Positions 1-8,150 of a stretch of DNA of 64,000 bases are shown here, piece by piece (the first letter of the stretch is position 1; the number at the start of each line of letters is the position of its first letter). Origin of the DNA: PSRI01 sp041484195. GTDB taxonomy: Bacteria; Bacteroidota; Bacteroidia; Chitinophagales; Chitinophagaceae. Location: contig JBGPHC010000017.1 in assembly GCA_041484195.1 (NCBI GenBank), positions 1 to 64,000 on the forward strand, given 5' to 3'. The notes beneath the pieces are model-generated. The model was not told the DNA's origin. It searched no databases and saw only the letters and a list, made by a program, of their open reading frames with translations. The position numbers and the translations under genes are program-made.

Positions 1-129
1 CTGCGATTTGGATGGTTGTTTGGATAGCATAAAATCTGCAAGGTTTTCAATACAAATTTCAGTTTTATGGTAAACTTTTTCAACCTTTTTTATCCTCAAA
101 CGCCCCCCAATTGTGCATTTCTTAGCTTC
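1..129 (-). other. possible 5' end of a minus-strand gene leaving the window
   Basis: A minus-strand frame stays open from position 129 to the left edge of the window and reads as a plausible charged protein stretch (about 40 residues, including KVEKVYHKTEICIENLADFM). No clear ATG lies near its upstream stop at 130-132, so the start could be a TTG or lie at an internal ATG. I do not recognise the family. It may be a chance open frame; only sequence to the left of this window would settle it. Confidence 0.22.
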
Positions 130-235
130 TTAAGGAACGACGAAGTAGCGTAACTGAATTTACCCAAAGGGGAAAATTTAGTTACCGGTACCAGCTCTTT
201 TACTTTGCTTAACAATATAGCTGCCAAACATAAAT

Positions 236-475
236 ATGCTCAACCCGGTAGCCCCGGTGGTGAAGATTGCAACCAAAACCTCTTTATTTCAAAAGCTGAA
301 CGATGTCATTTACATTAATGCGGGAGCGATTATTACAGGCGAACAAACTATTGAAGAAGTTGGGGGGCTATCCTTGAATTTATCGTCCGGGTTGCAAGCG
401 GTGAACAAAGGGCAAAAAACTATGGTGTCGGGTCATGATGATTTCATTCCCTGGCGAAGAGGAATTTCTTTATAA
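236..475 (+). pseudogene. altronate dehydratase-like (UxaA) C-terminal remnant, frameshifted
   Basis: The reading from 236 gives NPVAPVVKIATKTSLFQK and later INAGAIITGEQTIEEVG, then HDDFIPWRRGISL before the stop. This pattern is typical of the last 75-80 residues of UxaA/altronate dehydratase family proteins, which are normally about 500 residues. The middle is out of frame: between the G6 run at 362-367 and the A6 run at 414-419 the sensible reading (AILEFIVRVASGEQRA) is in the +1 frame. One extra G and one fewer A would restore a continuous tail. Upstream of 236 the frame meets a TAG at 218-220 and no further UxaA sequence is visible, so the gene is 5'-truncated as well. The next gene starts 19 bases after the stop, as if this were once the first gene of a sugar-acid operon. 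Confidence 0.65.
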
Positions 476-494
476 AACGAATAATATGAGCTAT

Positions 495-1739
495 ATGAAA
501 AAAAAATTCCTCAAAGCAATAATGTCGGTTGCGGCAATAGCCTGTATAGCATTATCCTGTAAGGATGGCAATAAGTCTACCGGCATGAAAGCTGCTCTAA
601 AGGGAACGTATGGTTATGATCTTCAATTCCTGCAGCATAACGTAAGCAGCGTTTATGAATTACGTGATAAGGAAGGGATGGCCAAGGTACTGTTGACTCC
701 GGATTACCAGGGACGCGTGATGAGCAGTACTGCAGGTGGAGACAGCAGCAACAGTTTTGGCTGGCTGAATTATGATCTCATTGCTTCTGCTGCCAAAAGA
801 AAACAATTTAACGCTGTCGGTGGGGAAGAACGGTTCTGGTTGGGACCGGAAGGCGGACAATACGCACTGTACTTCAAAAAGGGAGACTCTTTCAATATCG
901 CGCACTGGCAGGTGCCCGCGATCATTGACACCGTAAAGTATGATGTGCTAAAGGCGGATTCATCTGAAGTTACGTTTAATAAGAGCGCGACCCTGTTGAA
1001 TTATTCCGGAACCCGTTTTGATATTGAAATAACACGCAGTATCCGATTGCTGAATAAGGTTATGTTGCAGCAAAAGCTCGGGGTAAATATTCCCGAGCAC
1101 CTCCAATATGTGGCCTATGAATCCGATAACCAGGTAAAGAATACCGGCAACGCAGACTGGAAAAAAGAAAATGGATTACTTTCCATTTGGTTACTGGGAA
1201 TGCTTACTCCCAGCCCGCAAACAGTAGTCATCATTCCCTTTAAACCAATTCAGCCTGTACACGACTATATTACCGATGACTATTTCGGCGCAGTACCCAC
1301 GGAAAGGTTGACCGTAAAAGACAGTGTATTGTATTTCAACTGCGATGGCAAAAGCCGGGGGAAAATAGGCTTGTCTCCTTCGATTGCAAAATCTGTTGCT
1401 GCAAGTTTTGATTATAGAAAAAATACCTTAACCATTATTTATTTCGAGGTGGATAAGGATGGTATGTATGTAAATTCTAAATGGGAGATGCAGGAAAATC
1501 CATTTAAAGGAGATGTAATCAATGCATACAATGATGGGCCTTTACAGGATGGAACTCAGATGGGGCCTTTTTATGAAATTGAATCTTCCTCTTCTGTAAA
1601 AGAGTTGCATAAAGGCGGTGTGATGAGATACCGGCAGGTAACCTGCCATTTCCAGGGAGATTACCCTTCATTGAATGCCCTCGCAATTGCCACTTTAGGC
1701 GTTCAGCTGAACGAAGCCAAATCTTCAATCATACACTAA
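495..1739 (+). CDS. secreted lipoprotein, DUF6786-like
   Basis: A 414-residue protein starting MKKKFLKAIMSVAAIACIALSC, which is a lipoprotein signal peptide with the lipobox Cys near residue 22. I chose this ATG over in-frame ATGs at 435 and 486 because it places the signal peptide at the N-terminus. The remainder is rich in beta-strand-like sequence with the motif GGEERFWLGPEGG, and resembles the DUF6786 family of Bacteroidota (aldose-epimerase-like beta-sandwich proteins of unknown function). It is 15 bases upstream of the FAH-family gene and probably co-transcribed with it and the FucP-like transporter, so a role in handling an extracellular sugar or sugar acid is inferred. The biochemical function is unknown. 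Confidence 0.7.
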   Translation: MKKKFLKAIMSVAAIACIALSCKDGNKSTGMKAALKGTYGYDLQFLQHNVSSVYELRDKEGMAKVLLTPDYQGRVMSSTAGGDSSNSFGWLNYDLIASAAKRKQFNAVGGEERFWLGPEGGQYALYFKKGDSFNIAHWQVPAIIDTVKYDVLKADSSEVTFNKSATLLNYSGTRFDIEITRSIRLLNKVMLQQKLGVNIPEHLQYVAYESDNQVKNTGNADWKKENGLLSIWLLGMLTPSPQTVVIIPFKPIQPVHDYITDDYFGAVPTERLTVKDSVLYFNCDGKSRGKIGLSPSIAKSVAASFDYRKNTLTIIYFEVDKDGMYVNSKWEMQENPFKGDVINAYNDGPLQDGTQMGPFYEIESSSSVKELHKGGVMRYRQVTCHFQGDYPSLNALAIATLGVQLNEAKSSIIH

Positions 1740-1754
1740 TAAAAAACCTTTAGG

Positions 1755-2612
1755 ATGAAATTATACAGAACAAGCTATGGGATACTGGTAAAGTATTCAG
1801 ATGCCTGTTATAAAATAGATGAAGATTGGAATATGCTGATCAACCATGGAAATCTTTATGAGTATTTGTTGGGTATTACTCATCGCGCAGGGAAAATGGT
1901 ACCGGCCCTTGCTGCCCGATGGCTGGAAGAAATCATTGCGCCAATTGGCAAACAGGAAGTGTGGGCCGCCGGTGTAACTTACCTGCGCAGCAGGGAGGCC
2001 AGGATGGAGGAATCGAAATCTTCGTGTAGTGCCGACCTGTACGATAGAGTATACAGCGCTGGAAGACCCGAGCTTTTCTTCAAGGCATTGCCCCATCGTG
2101 TTGCTGGGCATAAAGAATTTGTGCATATCAGGCGCGACTCTGCCTGGAATGTTCCTGAACCCGAACTTACCCTGTACATCAATTCTAAAGGGGAAATTCA
2201 GGCATATACAGCCGGCAATGATATGAGCTCGAGAAGCATTGAAGGAGAGAACGCCCTGTATCTGCCCCAGGCTAAAGTATATGAAAGAAGTGCGGCCCTG
2301 GGTCCCTGTCTGTATGTTTCACCCACTCCGATAGACTTATCTACCAAAATTGAAATGATCATCTTTCGAAATGCTGAAGAAGTATATAAAGATTCCGTTT
2401 GTATCGATCGCATCAGGCGTTCATTCGCGGAACTCGCCACGTATATGTTCAGAGAATGCGATTTCCCATATGGATGTTTTCTAATGACGGGTACCTGTTT
2501 GGTACCACCCAGTGAGTTCACCTTACAGGAGAACGATGTAGTTGATATCAGCATTGATCACATTGGCACACTTTCAAATACCGTTCGGTATAAGCCAAAT
2601 GCCGGCCTTTAA
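1755..2612 (+). CDS. fumarylacetoacetate hydrolase-fold enzyme, AraD1-like
   Basis: A 285-residue protein of the FAH superfamily. The stretches AGVTYLRSREARMEES, YDRVYSAGRPELFFKA and WNVPEPELTLYINSKGE match the AraD1-like subgroup, whose members act on 2-keto-3-deoxy sugar acids as dehydratases or hydrolases in oxidative pentose, rhamnose or fucose pathways. The two acidic residues of PEPEL and the later acidic residues around GNDMSSRSIEGEN are the expected divalent-metal ligands and active-site loop. It is cytoplasmic, with no signal peptide. It lies 15 bases after the lipoprotein gene and 21 bases before the sugar transporter. The substrate cannot be read from sequence; a 2-keto-3-deoxy acid is the family-based inference. 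Confidence 0.75.
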   Translation: MKLYRTSYGILVKYSDACYKIDEDWNMLINHGNLYEYLLGITHRAGKMVPALAARWLEEIIAPIGKQEVWAAGVTYLRSREARMEESKSSCSADLYDRVYSAGRPELFFKALPHRVAGHKEFVHIRRDSAWNVPEPELTLYINSKGEIQAYTAGNDMSSRSIEGENALYLPQAKVYERSAALGPCLYVSPTPIDLSTKIEMIIFRNAEEVYKDSVCIDRIRRSFAELATYMFRECDFPYGCFLMTGTCLVPPSEFTLQENDVVDISIDHIGTLSNTVRYKPNAGL

Positions 2613-2633
2613 TTCATCCTTAATGAAGCTTAT

Positions 2634-3920
2634 ATGGAACTATCAAACGTTGCTCCCAGGCAGAAAACAGCATTGGCATTATGGCTGGTAATAAGCCTGT
2701 TTTTTTTATGGGCTCTTACTGCTAACCTCCTGCCCTCGCTAATTCCACATCTCAAGAAGGCATGCCAGCTTAGTGATTTCCAGTCGGCATTTATCGATTC
2801 TTCCTATTGGGTAGCATATTTTGTCATGGCCTTTCCGGCAGGATTAATTATCAGGAAATACAGTTATAAAATAGGAATTATTGCCGGTTTGCTTATTGCC
2901 ATGTTGGGAGCATTATTATTTTACCCTGCTGCCGAATTGAGAACCTTCGGTTTTTTCCTGGTGGCTCTTTTCCTGATTGCAGGCGGAATGAGTTTTTTGG
3001 AAACAGCTGCCAATCCCTATGTTACGCTGTTAGGTGACGCTTCGGGTGCTTCTCAACGGTTGAATTTTGCGCAGGCTTTTAATGGGCTTGGTGCGTTTAT
3101 CTCCGCTTTTTTCCTGAGCAAGGTCATACTCTCAGGTAAGGAATATACTCCGGCACAAACCCAGGCAATGACCCCGGCTGTATTGCAGCAATATCTTGCG
3201 GGCGAGTCAGCCCGCGTAAAAGTTCCATACCTGTGCATTGCGCTGGTTCTGTTTCTCGTTGCGCTTCTGTTCATTTTGATAAAGCTGCCGAAAGTGAAAG
3301 AAGAAAATAAAGTGCGTTTTAAAATCGATTTTTCTGTTTTCCGCCACAGCCATTTTACTTTGGGTGTTATTGCCCAGTTTTTTTATGTTGGCGCCCAGGT
3401 ATGTATCTCCAGTTTTTTTATACGGTATTGTAAATACAGTGCAGGCCTGCCGGAAATTTCTGCCACTAATTACCTGGGATATCTTTTATTGTTCTTTATG
3501 ATTGGACGTTATGTGGGCTCCCTGGCAATGTTAAAGGTAAAACCGCAGGTATTGTTGACCTGGTTTAGTGCGGCAAATATCCTTTTGTTATTCCATATCG
3601 TGCTTATAGGTGGGAAAGGCTCTGTCTATGCTATGATGGCTGTTGAATTTTTCATGTCCATTATGTTTCCCACCATTTTCGCATTGGCCATCACGGGACT
3701 GGGAGAGCAGGCAAAAATAGGATCTTCCTTTTTGGTAATGTCTATTGTGGGAGGAGCGATTCTCCCGTTACTGCTCGGGTTTATTTCCTGGAAATATAAT
3801 ATCATGGCAGCTTACGCTGTTCCGCTGGCGTGTTTCTTCTTTGTTTTTTATTATGGCTACAGGGGATACCTGCTGAAAGACAGATTAATCCACCAGAATT
3901 ATTTTAAGGCACTATTATGA
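2634..3920 (+). CDS. sugar MFS transporter, FucP-like
   Basis: A 428-residue integral membrane protein with about 12 hydrophobic segments. The N-terminal LFFLWALTANLLPSLIPHLK and the segment GGMSFLETAANPYVTLLG are hallmarks of the FHS/FucP family of sugar:proton symporters (L-fucose, glucose/galactose, related sugars). In E. coli FucP an aspartate and a glutamate carry protons; the Glu of SFLETAANPY is retained here, while the region of the first acidic residue reads ALTANLLP rather than containing an obvious Asp, so coupling might differ. It is the last gene of the small cluster 236-3920 and is followed by a hairpin repeat. Substrate is inferred from context to be a deoxy sugar or sugar acid. 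Confidence 0.8.
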   Translation: MELSNVAPRQKTALALWLVISLFFLWALTANLLPSLIPHLKKACQLSDFQSAFIDSSYWVAYFVMAFPAGLIIRKYSYKIGIIAGLLIAMLGALLFYPAAELRTFGFFLVALFLIAGGMSFLETAANPYVTLLGDASGASQRLNFAQAFNGLGAFISAFFLSKVILSGKEYTPAQTQAMTPAVLQQYLAGESARVKVPYLCIALVLFLVALLFILIKLPKVKEENKVRFKIDFSVFRHSHFTLGVIAQFFYVGAQVCISSFFIRYCKYSAGLPEISATNYLGYLLLFFMIGRYVGSLAMLKVKPQVLLTWFSAANILLLFHIVLIGGKGSVYAMMAVEFFMSIMFPTIFALAITGLGEQAKIGSSFLVMSIVGGAILPLLLGFISWKYNIMAAYAVPLACFFFVFYYGYRGYLLKDRLIHQNYFKALL

Positions 3921-4005
3921 TTAAAATCAATATTAAATATTGTAATCATGAAAAGGAAGAGAAACCAACAATAAGAAGGTTCAAGCCATCAATGATGTTC
4001 CCGCC

Positions 4006-4110
4006 ATTGGTGTTTCCCTTTTGAGTATATAAAACATTTTGATAAAAGCAACCAGGGATCACCAAAAATAAAAAGATAGTGGACGTGAAACACCAACCAG
4101 GGCATGAAAA
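4006..4110 (+). repeat. dispersed hairpin repeat, copy 1 (short form)
   Basis: Starts ATTGGTGTTTCCC and ends near AAACACCAACCAGGGC, so the two ends form an inverted repeat. An internal ACCAGGGATCACCAA makes a second arm. It matches copies at 6303, 15063, 17060, 18155, 47396 and 47652. This copy lacks most of the second hairpin seen in the long copies. It sits between two convergent genes. Confidence 0.75.
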
Positions 4111-4137
4111 TAACTTTACTTTCTCTCATTCCGACCT

Positions 4138-4545
4138 CTATTTAAGTTGAACTTTTATCCATTCACAAGGACCGGTAGCCTTGTTGTCTTTAAATTTTAT
4201 CTCTACCATCAGGCCTTGTTTAATATCAGACAGCATCCCCTTTTGATTGGTTTGTTTAAGGCTGCTTTTGTCCAGGTAAATTAATGTGGCTGCCATCACC
4301 TTAATGTTTTTAATCTCATCTGAGCTTTCCGTCTTAATAGTAATGACAGAATCTTTTGCATTTACAGTTTGCACATTGCCTATCAGGGAAAATTTTCCCG
4401 ATATTCCGGGCGATTTTCTCACTGGTATGAATACCTCTGTCTCTTTTTGGGCCTGCGCCGCTAAAGAAATCGACAGCAAAATAGCTCCTGAAATGACGAG
4501 CCTCATAAAAGCTGATTGACTTATAAGCTTTACTGAACTTTTCAT
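4138..4545 (-). CDS. small exported protein, partner of di-heme cytochrome gene
   Basis: A 135-residue protein with an N-terminal hydrophobic segment (about residues 12-30, ending SLAAQAQ) that looks like a signal peptide. The mature part has alternating strands with SLIGNVQTVNAKDSVITIKT and ends EWIKVQLK, resembling small OB-like beta domains such as those of DUF5666-type proteins, but I am not certain of the family. It starts 26 bases downstream of the cytochrome gene on the same strand and is probably co-transcribed with it, which suggests a periplasmic role alongside that protein. No catalytic motif is visible. Confidence 0.6.
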   Translation of the reverse strand: MKSSVKLISQSAFMRLVISGAILLSISLAAQAQKETEVFIPVRKSPGISGKFSLIGNVQTVNAKDSVITIKTESSDEIKNIKVMAATLIYLDKSSLKQTNQKGMLSDIKQGLMVEIKFKDNKATGPCEWIKVQLK

Positions 4546-4571
4546 GACTGGTGTATTTTGTACTCGTTTTA

Positions 4572-5921
4572 TTATTGAATGAGTTCAGTCCGGGCAAGCG
4601 CCAGTTCCTTCAACGCTTCGTCTGCATTTTGCTTTCTGCCTGACTGTCTTCTTGTTACTTTTTCAATCGCTATAGCCGCTTTTCGTAAATGAGCCACCGA
4701 GGCGGGATGTAAACCGCCAGACTCAAGTACCAGGATAGCGTCTTCGGTCTCCTGTCCGGCTCGTTGCGGCAATTTATCAAACAGCTCGTTTCCTGAAAAC
4801 ATTCTATTCACAAATGAATTTAATAAATCCGTGCTCTCCCTGATATTTTCCAGCGCGTTGATGACTCTCAGAAAAGCCGCGATGGCCACAATTTGTGTGG
4901 CATCGAGTTCTATACTTCCGCTTCCAGTCAGGCTGTCAAGTATTCGCACTGCAGGCGAATTGTTGAATGCTTCTCCATCATAAAATGCTACAGCGCCTTC
5001 AATTGTTTGCACCGAATTATTATGAAAGAAAGGACCCGTTTCCGCCGCTTCTACCAACGGGGGAACATTGAAACTGCTATCGCCCGGCGTTCCATGCCCG
5101 TCATCTGCAGGAACCCGTTCACCGGTAAGATCAGCCGGTTGGTCAGGCAGGTCTTCAACTCCTGTATTAAAATTGAGGTTGCCGGCGCCCTGCCCAAAAA
5201 AAGCAGGGTTGGCATTTGCACCCGCATTAAAATGGCAGACAAAACACTTCCCCGTTTTTGGGTCATTAAAAAGGGCCTGCCCTCGTAAAGCGACAGAGTT
5301 TTTTAATGGGAGAGGCAATTTCAAATCTTCCTGTGGCGGCAATGATAACATGAAAGCATCCAAAGCATCCAATTCTTCATCTGTAGGCAACCGAAAATCA
5401 ACACCCGGCACGCGGTTCAGGGATTTGGTAAAATGCTGAATTACGGCTCCCGTAGCAAAAGAGCGAAGAGATTTGTCTCCCGGCGCACCGTCACCGCTCC
5501 AGCCTGTATGAGAGCCATCTTTGCTGGCCACCGAATTTCGCAATCCAAGCACGTGGGGCACTCCTCGCATTACGAATTTGTTTTTCAAATCATCAAAACC
5601 ATCCATGTTTTCCAATATGAGCCCCAGCTCTCTTAGCAATCTTGGATTCTCAAAATTTTCTTTTAAGGCAGGGTTGAATTCCGCTACGAAAAGTGGATTA
5701 CTATCTGGTAGTGAAGCTATGAATGTGGGGTCAATGGTAAAATTGTTTTCAGCAGGATGACAGGTGCCGCAGGTTCTGCCATTGCCACCGAAGGTTTCAT
5801 TAAAGAATAGCTCCCGTCCCCTGGCTACAAGTGCATCCTGCGGCTTGGGCGCCGGACTGGTAACAATGCAGCTTACCAGGATCAGGAGTAATATTGCTAT
5901 CATTACGATAAGTCTTTTCAT
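4572..5921 (-). CDS. di-heme cytochrome c peroxidase/MauG-like lipoprotein
   Basis: A 449-residue exported protein. Residues 1-18 form a lipoprotein signal peptide with Cys18. Two c-type heme sites are present, CGTCH at residues 51-55 and CFVCH at 226-230, with the second in the setting ALFNDPKTGKCFVCH that is typical of the electron-accepting domain of bacterial cytochrome c peroxidases and MauG-like proteins. The motif GPFFHNNSVQTIEGAVAFY after it matches the conserved GPYFHNGS-type segment of that family. An extra C-terminal helical region (about 345-449) is not usual for the short peroxidases. Likely periplasmic or outer-membrane anchored, reducing peroxides or oxidising an unknown partner. 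It is divergent from the 6703 gene and followed by the small exported protein. Confidence 0.8.
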   Translation of the reverse strand: MKRLIVMIAILLLILVSCIVTSPAPKPQDALVARGRELFFNETFGGNGRTCGTCHPAENNFTIDPTFIASLPDSNPLFVAEFNPALKENFENPRLLRELGLILENMDGFDDLKNKFVMRGVPHVLGLRNSVASKDGSHTGWSGDGAPGDKSLRSFATGAVIQHFTKSLNRVPGVDFRLPTDEELDALDAFMLSLPPQEDLKLPLPLKNSVALRGQALFNDPKTGKCFVCHFNAGANANPAFFGQGAGNLNFNTGVEDLPDQPADLTGERVPADDGHGTPGDSSFNVPPLVEAAETGPFFHNNSVQTIEGAVAFYDGEAFNNSPAVRILDSLTGSGSIELDATQIVAIAAFLRVINALENIRESTDLLNSFVNRMFSGNELFDKLPQRAGQETEDAILVLESGGLHPASVAHLRKAAIAIEKVTRRQSGRKQNADEALKELALARTELIQ

Positions 5922-6221
5922 ATTGCAGCAATATAAAATTTACCAGTACTTGATAAAATTGTCAGGATTATAATTACAAATGCCAGTTCCCATATATTTC
6001 TGTAGTGCTTAGCCCAGCTAAAATCGCGCAATGTTTTTTCCGTGCAGACAGTATCAAAAAATATCAGCGGGATTTGTCCATCAAATTTTCGGTCATCTCC
6101 AATCTGGAGATACGGCATTATTACCAGGGGAATAATTTCTTAAATAAACGAAACTCAATTAAATAATCCTCAACTATTGTGCCAGCAAAGGGAAATGTGA
6201 AAGGCGAAAGGCCGGAAGTTT
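5922..6221. other. intergenic region upstream of the di-heme cytochrome gene
   Basis: This stretch separates the divergent 5921 and 6703 genes together with the repeat elements that follow it. A minus-strand frame (5918-6118) overlaps the cytochrome start and contains DDRKFDGQIPLIFFD, but it has no recognisable family, no signal and no good start, so I treat it as non-coding. A promoter for the cytochrome gene should lie near 5925-5990. Confidence 0.4.
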
Positions 6222-6300
6222 TTCCCCGCCCTGGGTCGTGTCTCCACGAACCAGTAAAATTGTTCTAATCATATTCTTGCAAAATAGCCCACGAAGCACC
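6222..6300 (-). repeat. copy of the 3' end and downstream flank of the 22141 lipoprotein gene
   Basis: On the minus strand this reads CF-VGYFARI-stop followed by a flank containing CTGGTTCGTGG. The same arrangement, GEFVGYFGKI-stop plus a matching flank, lies at 22075-22172. Only the last ten or so codons and the 3' flank of that gene are present here, so this is a gene-end remnant or a duplicated terminator region. On its upstream (gene-proximal) side it abuts a hairpin repeat at 6303-6410. Confidence 0.65.
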
Positions 6301-6302
6301 CT

Positions 6303-6410
6303 ATTGTTGGAGTTTCCCTTTTGGGAATGATAAACATTCGGAAACAGGACACCATGTAGCGCCAACAACAAAAAGATAATGGAGGGGAAACACCTACTAA
6401 GGCGTAAAAC
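6303..6410 (+). repeat. dispersed hairpin repeat, copy 2 (short form)
   Basis: Begins ATTGTTGGAGTTTCCC and ends GGGGAAACACCTACTAAGGCG. It contains the internal arm CGCCAACAAC. It is the same short form as the copy at 4006-4110 and directly abuts the duplicated gene end at 6222-6300. Confidence 0.75.
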
Positions 6411-6702
6411 CACCAGATCCCTAATTCAGAAGTCTTTTTTTCCAGCAGGCAACCATTATTATAAGGGGGCGTATTCAATATTACTCCTTGCCAATTTATA
6501 CAACTGAAGACCAGGAACATGGAGAGAAAAAGATCAGGATCGGGTCATCGCACTCCTTTCTCGTCCTTTTCTTTATGATCTCCTGGTTTAATTCTACCGC
6601 AGTTTCACCTTTAAGCCTGATTAAAATTTCACCGCTCACGCGTAGTCCATATTCTACTGAAGAATGGGTATCTATATTTATTTATTTTAAAACACTGCGA
6701 TT

Positions 6703-7839
6703 ATGAAAAAAATTGGCGATCCGGGTTCCCCGTCCCGGTACATCAAAACTTCGGGTATGGTCCTGATGGGTTTATTGGCCATCTCAACAGGTTGTAAGAA
6801 ACAACATCTCCCCAAAGCACTCAAGGATTTTAAACAGGTCAATCTTGTGGCTAACAATGGTGAATACGCTAACCTTCACACAGACCCTTCATTGATCAAT
6901 GCCTGGGGACTTACTTTCAGTTCAAATGGAATAGCCTGGGTAAATTCGGAAGCAGGTCATGTGAGCGCGCTGTATGATAAAGAAGGGGTGGCAGTAAGAG
7001 CTCCAATAAAAATTCCCTCACCTGGCGCGCCAGCAGGTGGCAATCCAACCGGTATTGTCTTTAATGGCAGCGCCGATTTTGTTCTGTCAAATGGCCAGCC
7101 CGCACGCTTCATTTTTGTGGGATTGGACGGAGTATTGTCTGCCTGGAACGGCAATGCCGGTGATACTGCGCTGCGGATAAAGGATAATTCCGCAAATTCT
7201 GCATATACGGGACTTGCGCTGGCCCAAAACAATGGAGTGAATACGCTTTATGCAGCTAATTTCCGTGCAGGTAAAATAGATGTATGGGATAATACATTTT
7301 CACCCCTGTCCATGCCTTTCATTGATCCAATGCTTCCGGCAAAATATTCACCGTTTAATATCAGGGCCTTGGGAGAATGGCTCTACGTAACTTATGCTAA
7401 AGTGGGGCCAGATGGCGATGATGAGCCGGGCCAGGGCAATGGATTTGTAAGCATTTTTACCACCGACGGTAAATTTGTAAAAAGATTTGCTTCAAGGGGT
7501 GCCTTGAATTCACCCTGGGGTTTAGAAGCTGCACCTGCCGGATTTTTTGTTGATGATGATGCGGAGAATGATGCAAAACTTGGGCATCAAGACAATAAAG
7601 ATCCTCTTCCAATGATCCTTGTTGGCAATTTTGGTGATGGAAGGATCAATGCCTATACCGGGGATGGCCAGTTCGTGGGACAATTGAAATCGCATGGACA
7701 CAGCATTGTTATCGACGGTTTGTGGGCCATTTCATTTCCGCCTGCTACTGCAACCGCTATAGATCCCAACAGGCTCTATTTTACCGCCGGTCCCAATGAT
7801 GAAAAAGACGGATTATTCGGTTACCTCATTAAAGACTAA
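6703..7839 (+). CDS. TIGR03118-like secreted beta-propeller lipoprotein
   Basis: A 378-residue protein. The hydrophobic segment GMVLMGLLAISTGC gives a lipobox with Cys near residue 31, so it should be lipid-anchored after export; the N-terminus before it is longer than usual. The mature sequence opens DFKQVNLVANNG and contains LINAWGLTFSSNG, NPTGIVFNG, GVLSAWNG and FVSIFTTDGKFVKR, all characteristic of the TIGR03118 family, whose members are predicted NHL/SMP-30-like beta-propellers of unknown activity. The repeated short blade motifs (LYAANFRAGKIDVWD, ILVGNFGDGRINAY) fit this. It is a single-gene unit followed directly by a terminator hairpin. Confidence 0.8.
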   Translation: MKKIGDPGSPSRYIKTSGMVLMGLLAISTGCKKQHLPKALKDFKQVNLVANNGEYANLHTDPSLINAWGLTFSSNGIAWVNSEAGHVSALYDKEGVAVRAPIKIPSPGAPAGGNPTGIVFNGSADFVLSNGQPARFIFVGLDGVLSAWNGNAGDTALRIKDNSANSAYTGLALAQNNGVNTLYAANFRAGKIDVWDNTFSPLSMPFIDPMLPAKYSPFNIRALGEWLYVTYAKVGPDGDDEPGQGNGFVSIFTTDGKFVKRFASRGALNSPWGLEAAPAGFFVDDDAENDAKLGHQDNKDPLPMILVGNFGDGRINAYTGDGQFVGQLKSHGHSIVIDGLWAISFPPATATAIDPNRLYFTAGPNDEKDGLFGYLIKD

Positions 7840-7866
7840 AATGGACGGTCAATAAATGCCACAAGG

Positions 7867-7898
7867 GCCGGGATGCTTTAAGGATCCCGGCTTTCCTT
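7867..7898 (+). terminator. Rho-independent terminator after the TIGR03118-like gene
   Basis: GCCGGGAT (7867-7874) pairs perfectly with ATCCCGGC (7884-7891) around a 9-base loop, followed by a pyrimidine-rich TTTCCTTT. It starts 28 bases after the stop codon at 7839. Confidence 0.75.
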
Positions 7899-7991
7899 TG
7901 GTTTATCCTCAACTCTGGAAACAGTTTGTAGAAATCAGCCTAAAATGAATTTGTTTTTATCATTGAAATATAAGCCATAATAAATGGATAA

Positions 7992-8040
7992 TAGTTTGGT
8001 TGATTCTCCCTTCTCTCTTAAAATGCCTGGGTGTATTTGC
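7992..8040 (+). repeat. dispersed hairpin repeat, partial copy 3
   Basis: AGTTTGGTTGATTCTCCC followed by a TTAAAATGCCTGGG block resembles the second-half arm of the repeat at 17060-17187 (TTAGTTGATATTCTC then TTAAATGCCGGGATTTCTTTGCT). The closing arm is not recognisable. The rest of 7899-8150 shows no gene. Confidence 0.45.
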
Positions 8041-8150
8041 TACACGTGAAAAAGCAGATCGAAGCGTAACATGTTCATAAACCTAAAAAGACACCTATTT
8101 TGAAGGCTCAAATATTCAAGGGCTTTATCGGGTATTTCATTTGGGAACTA

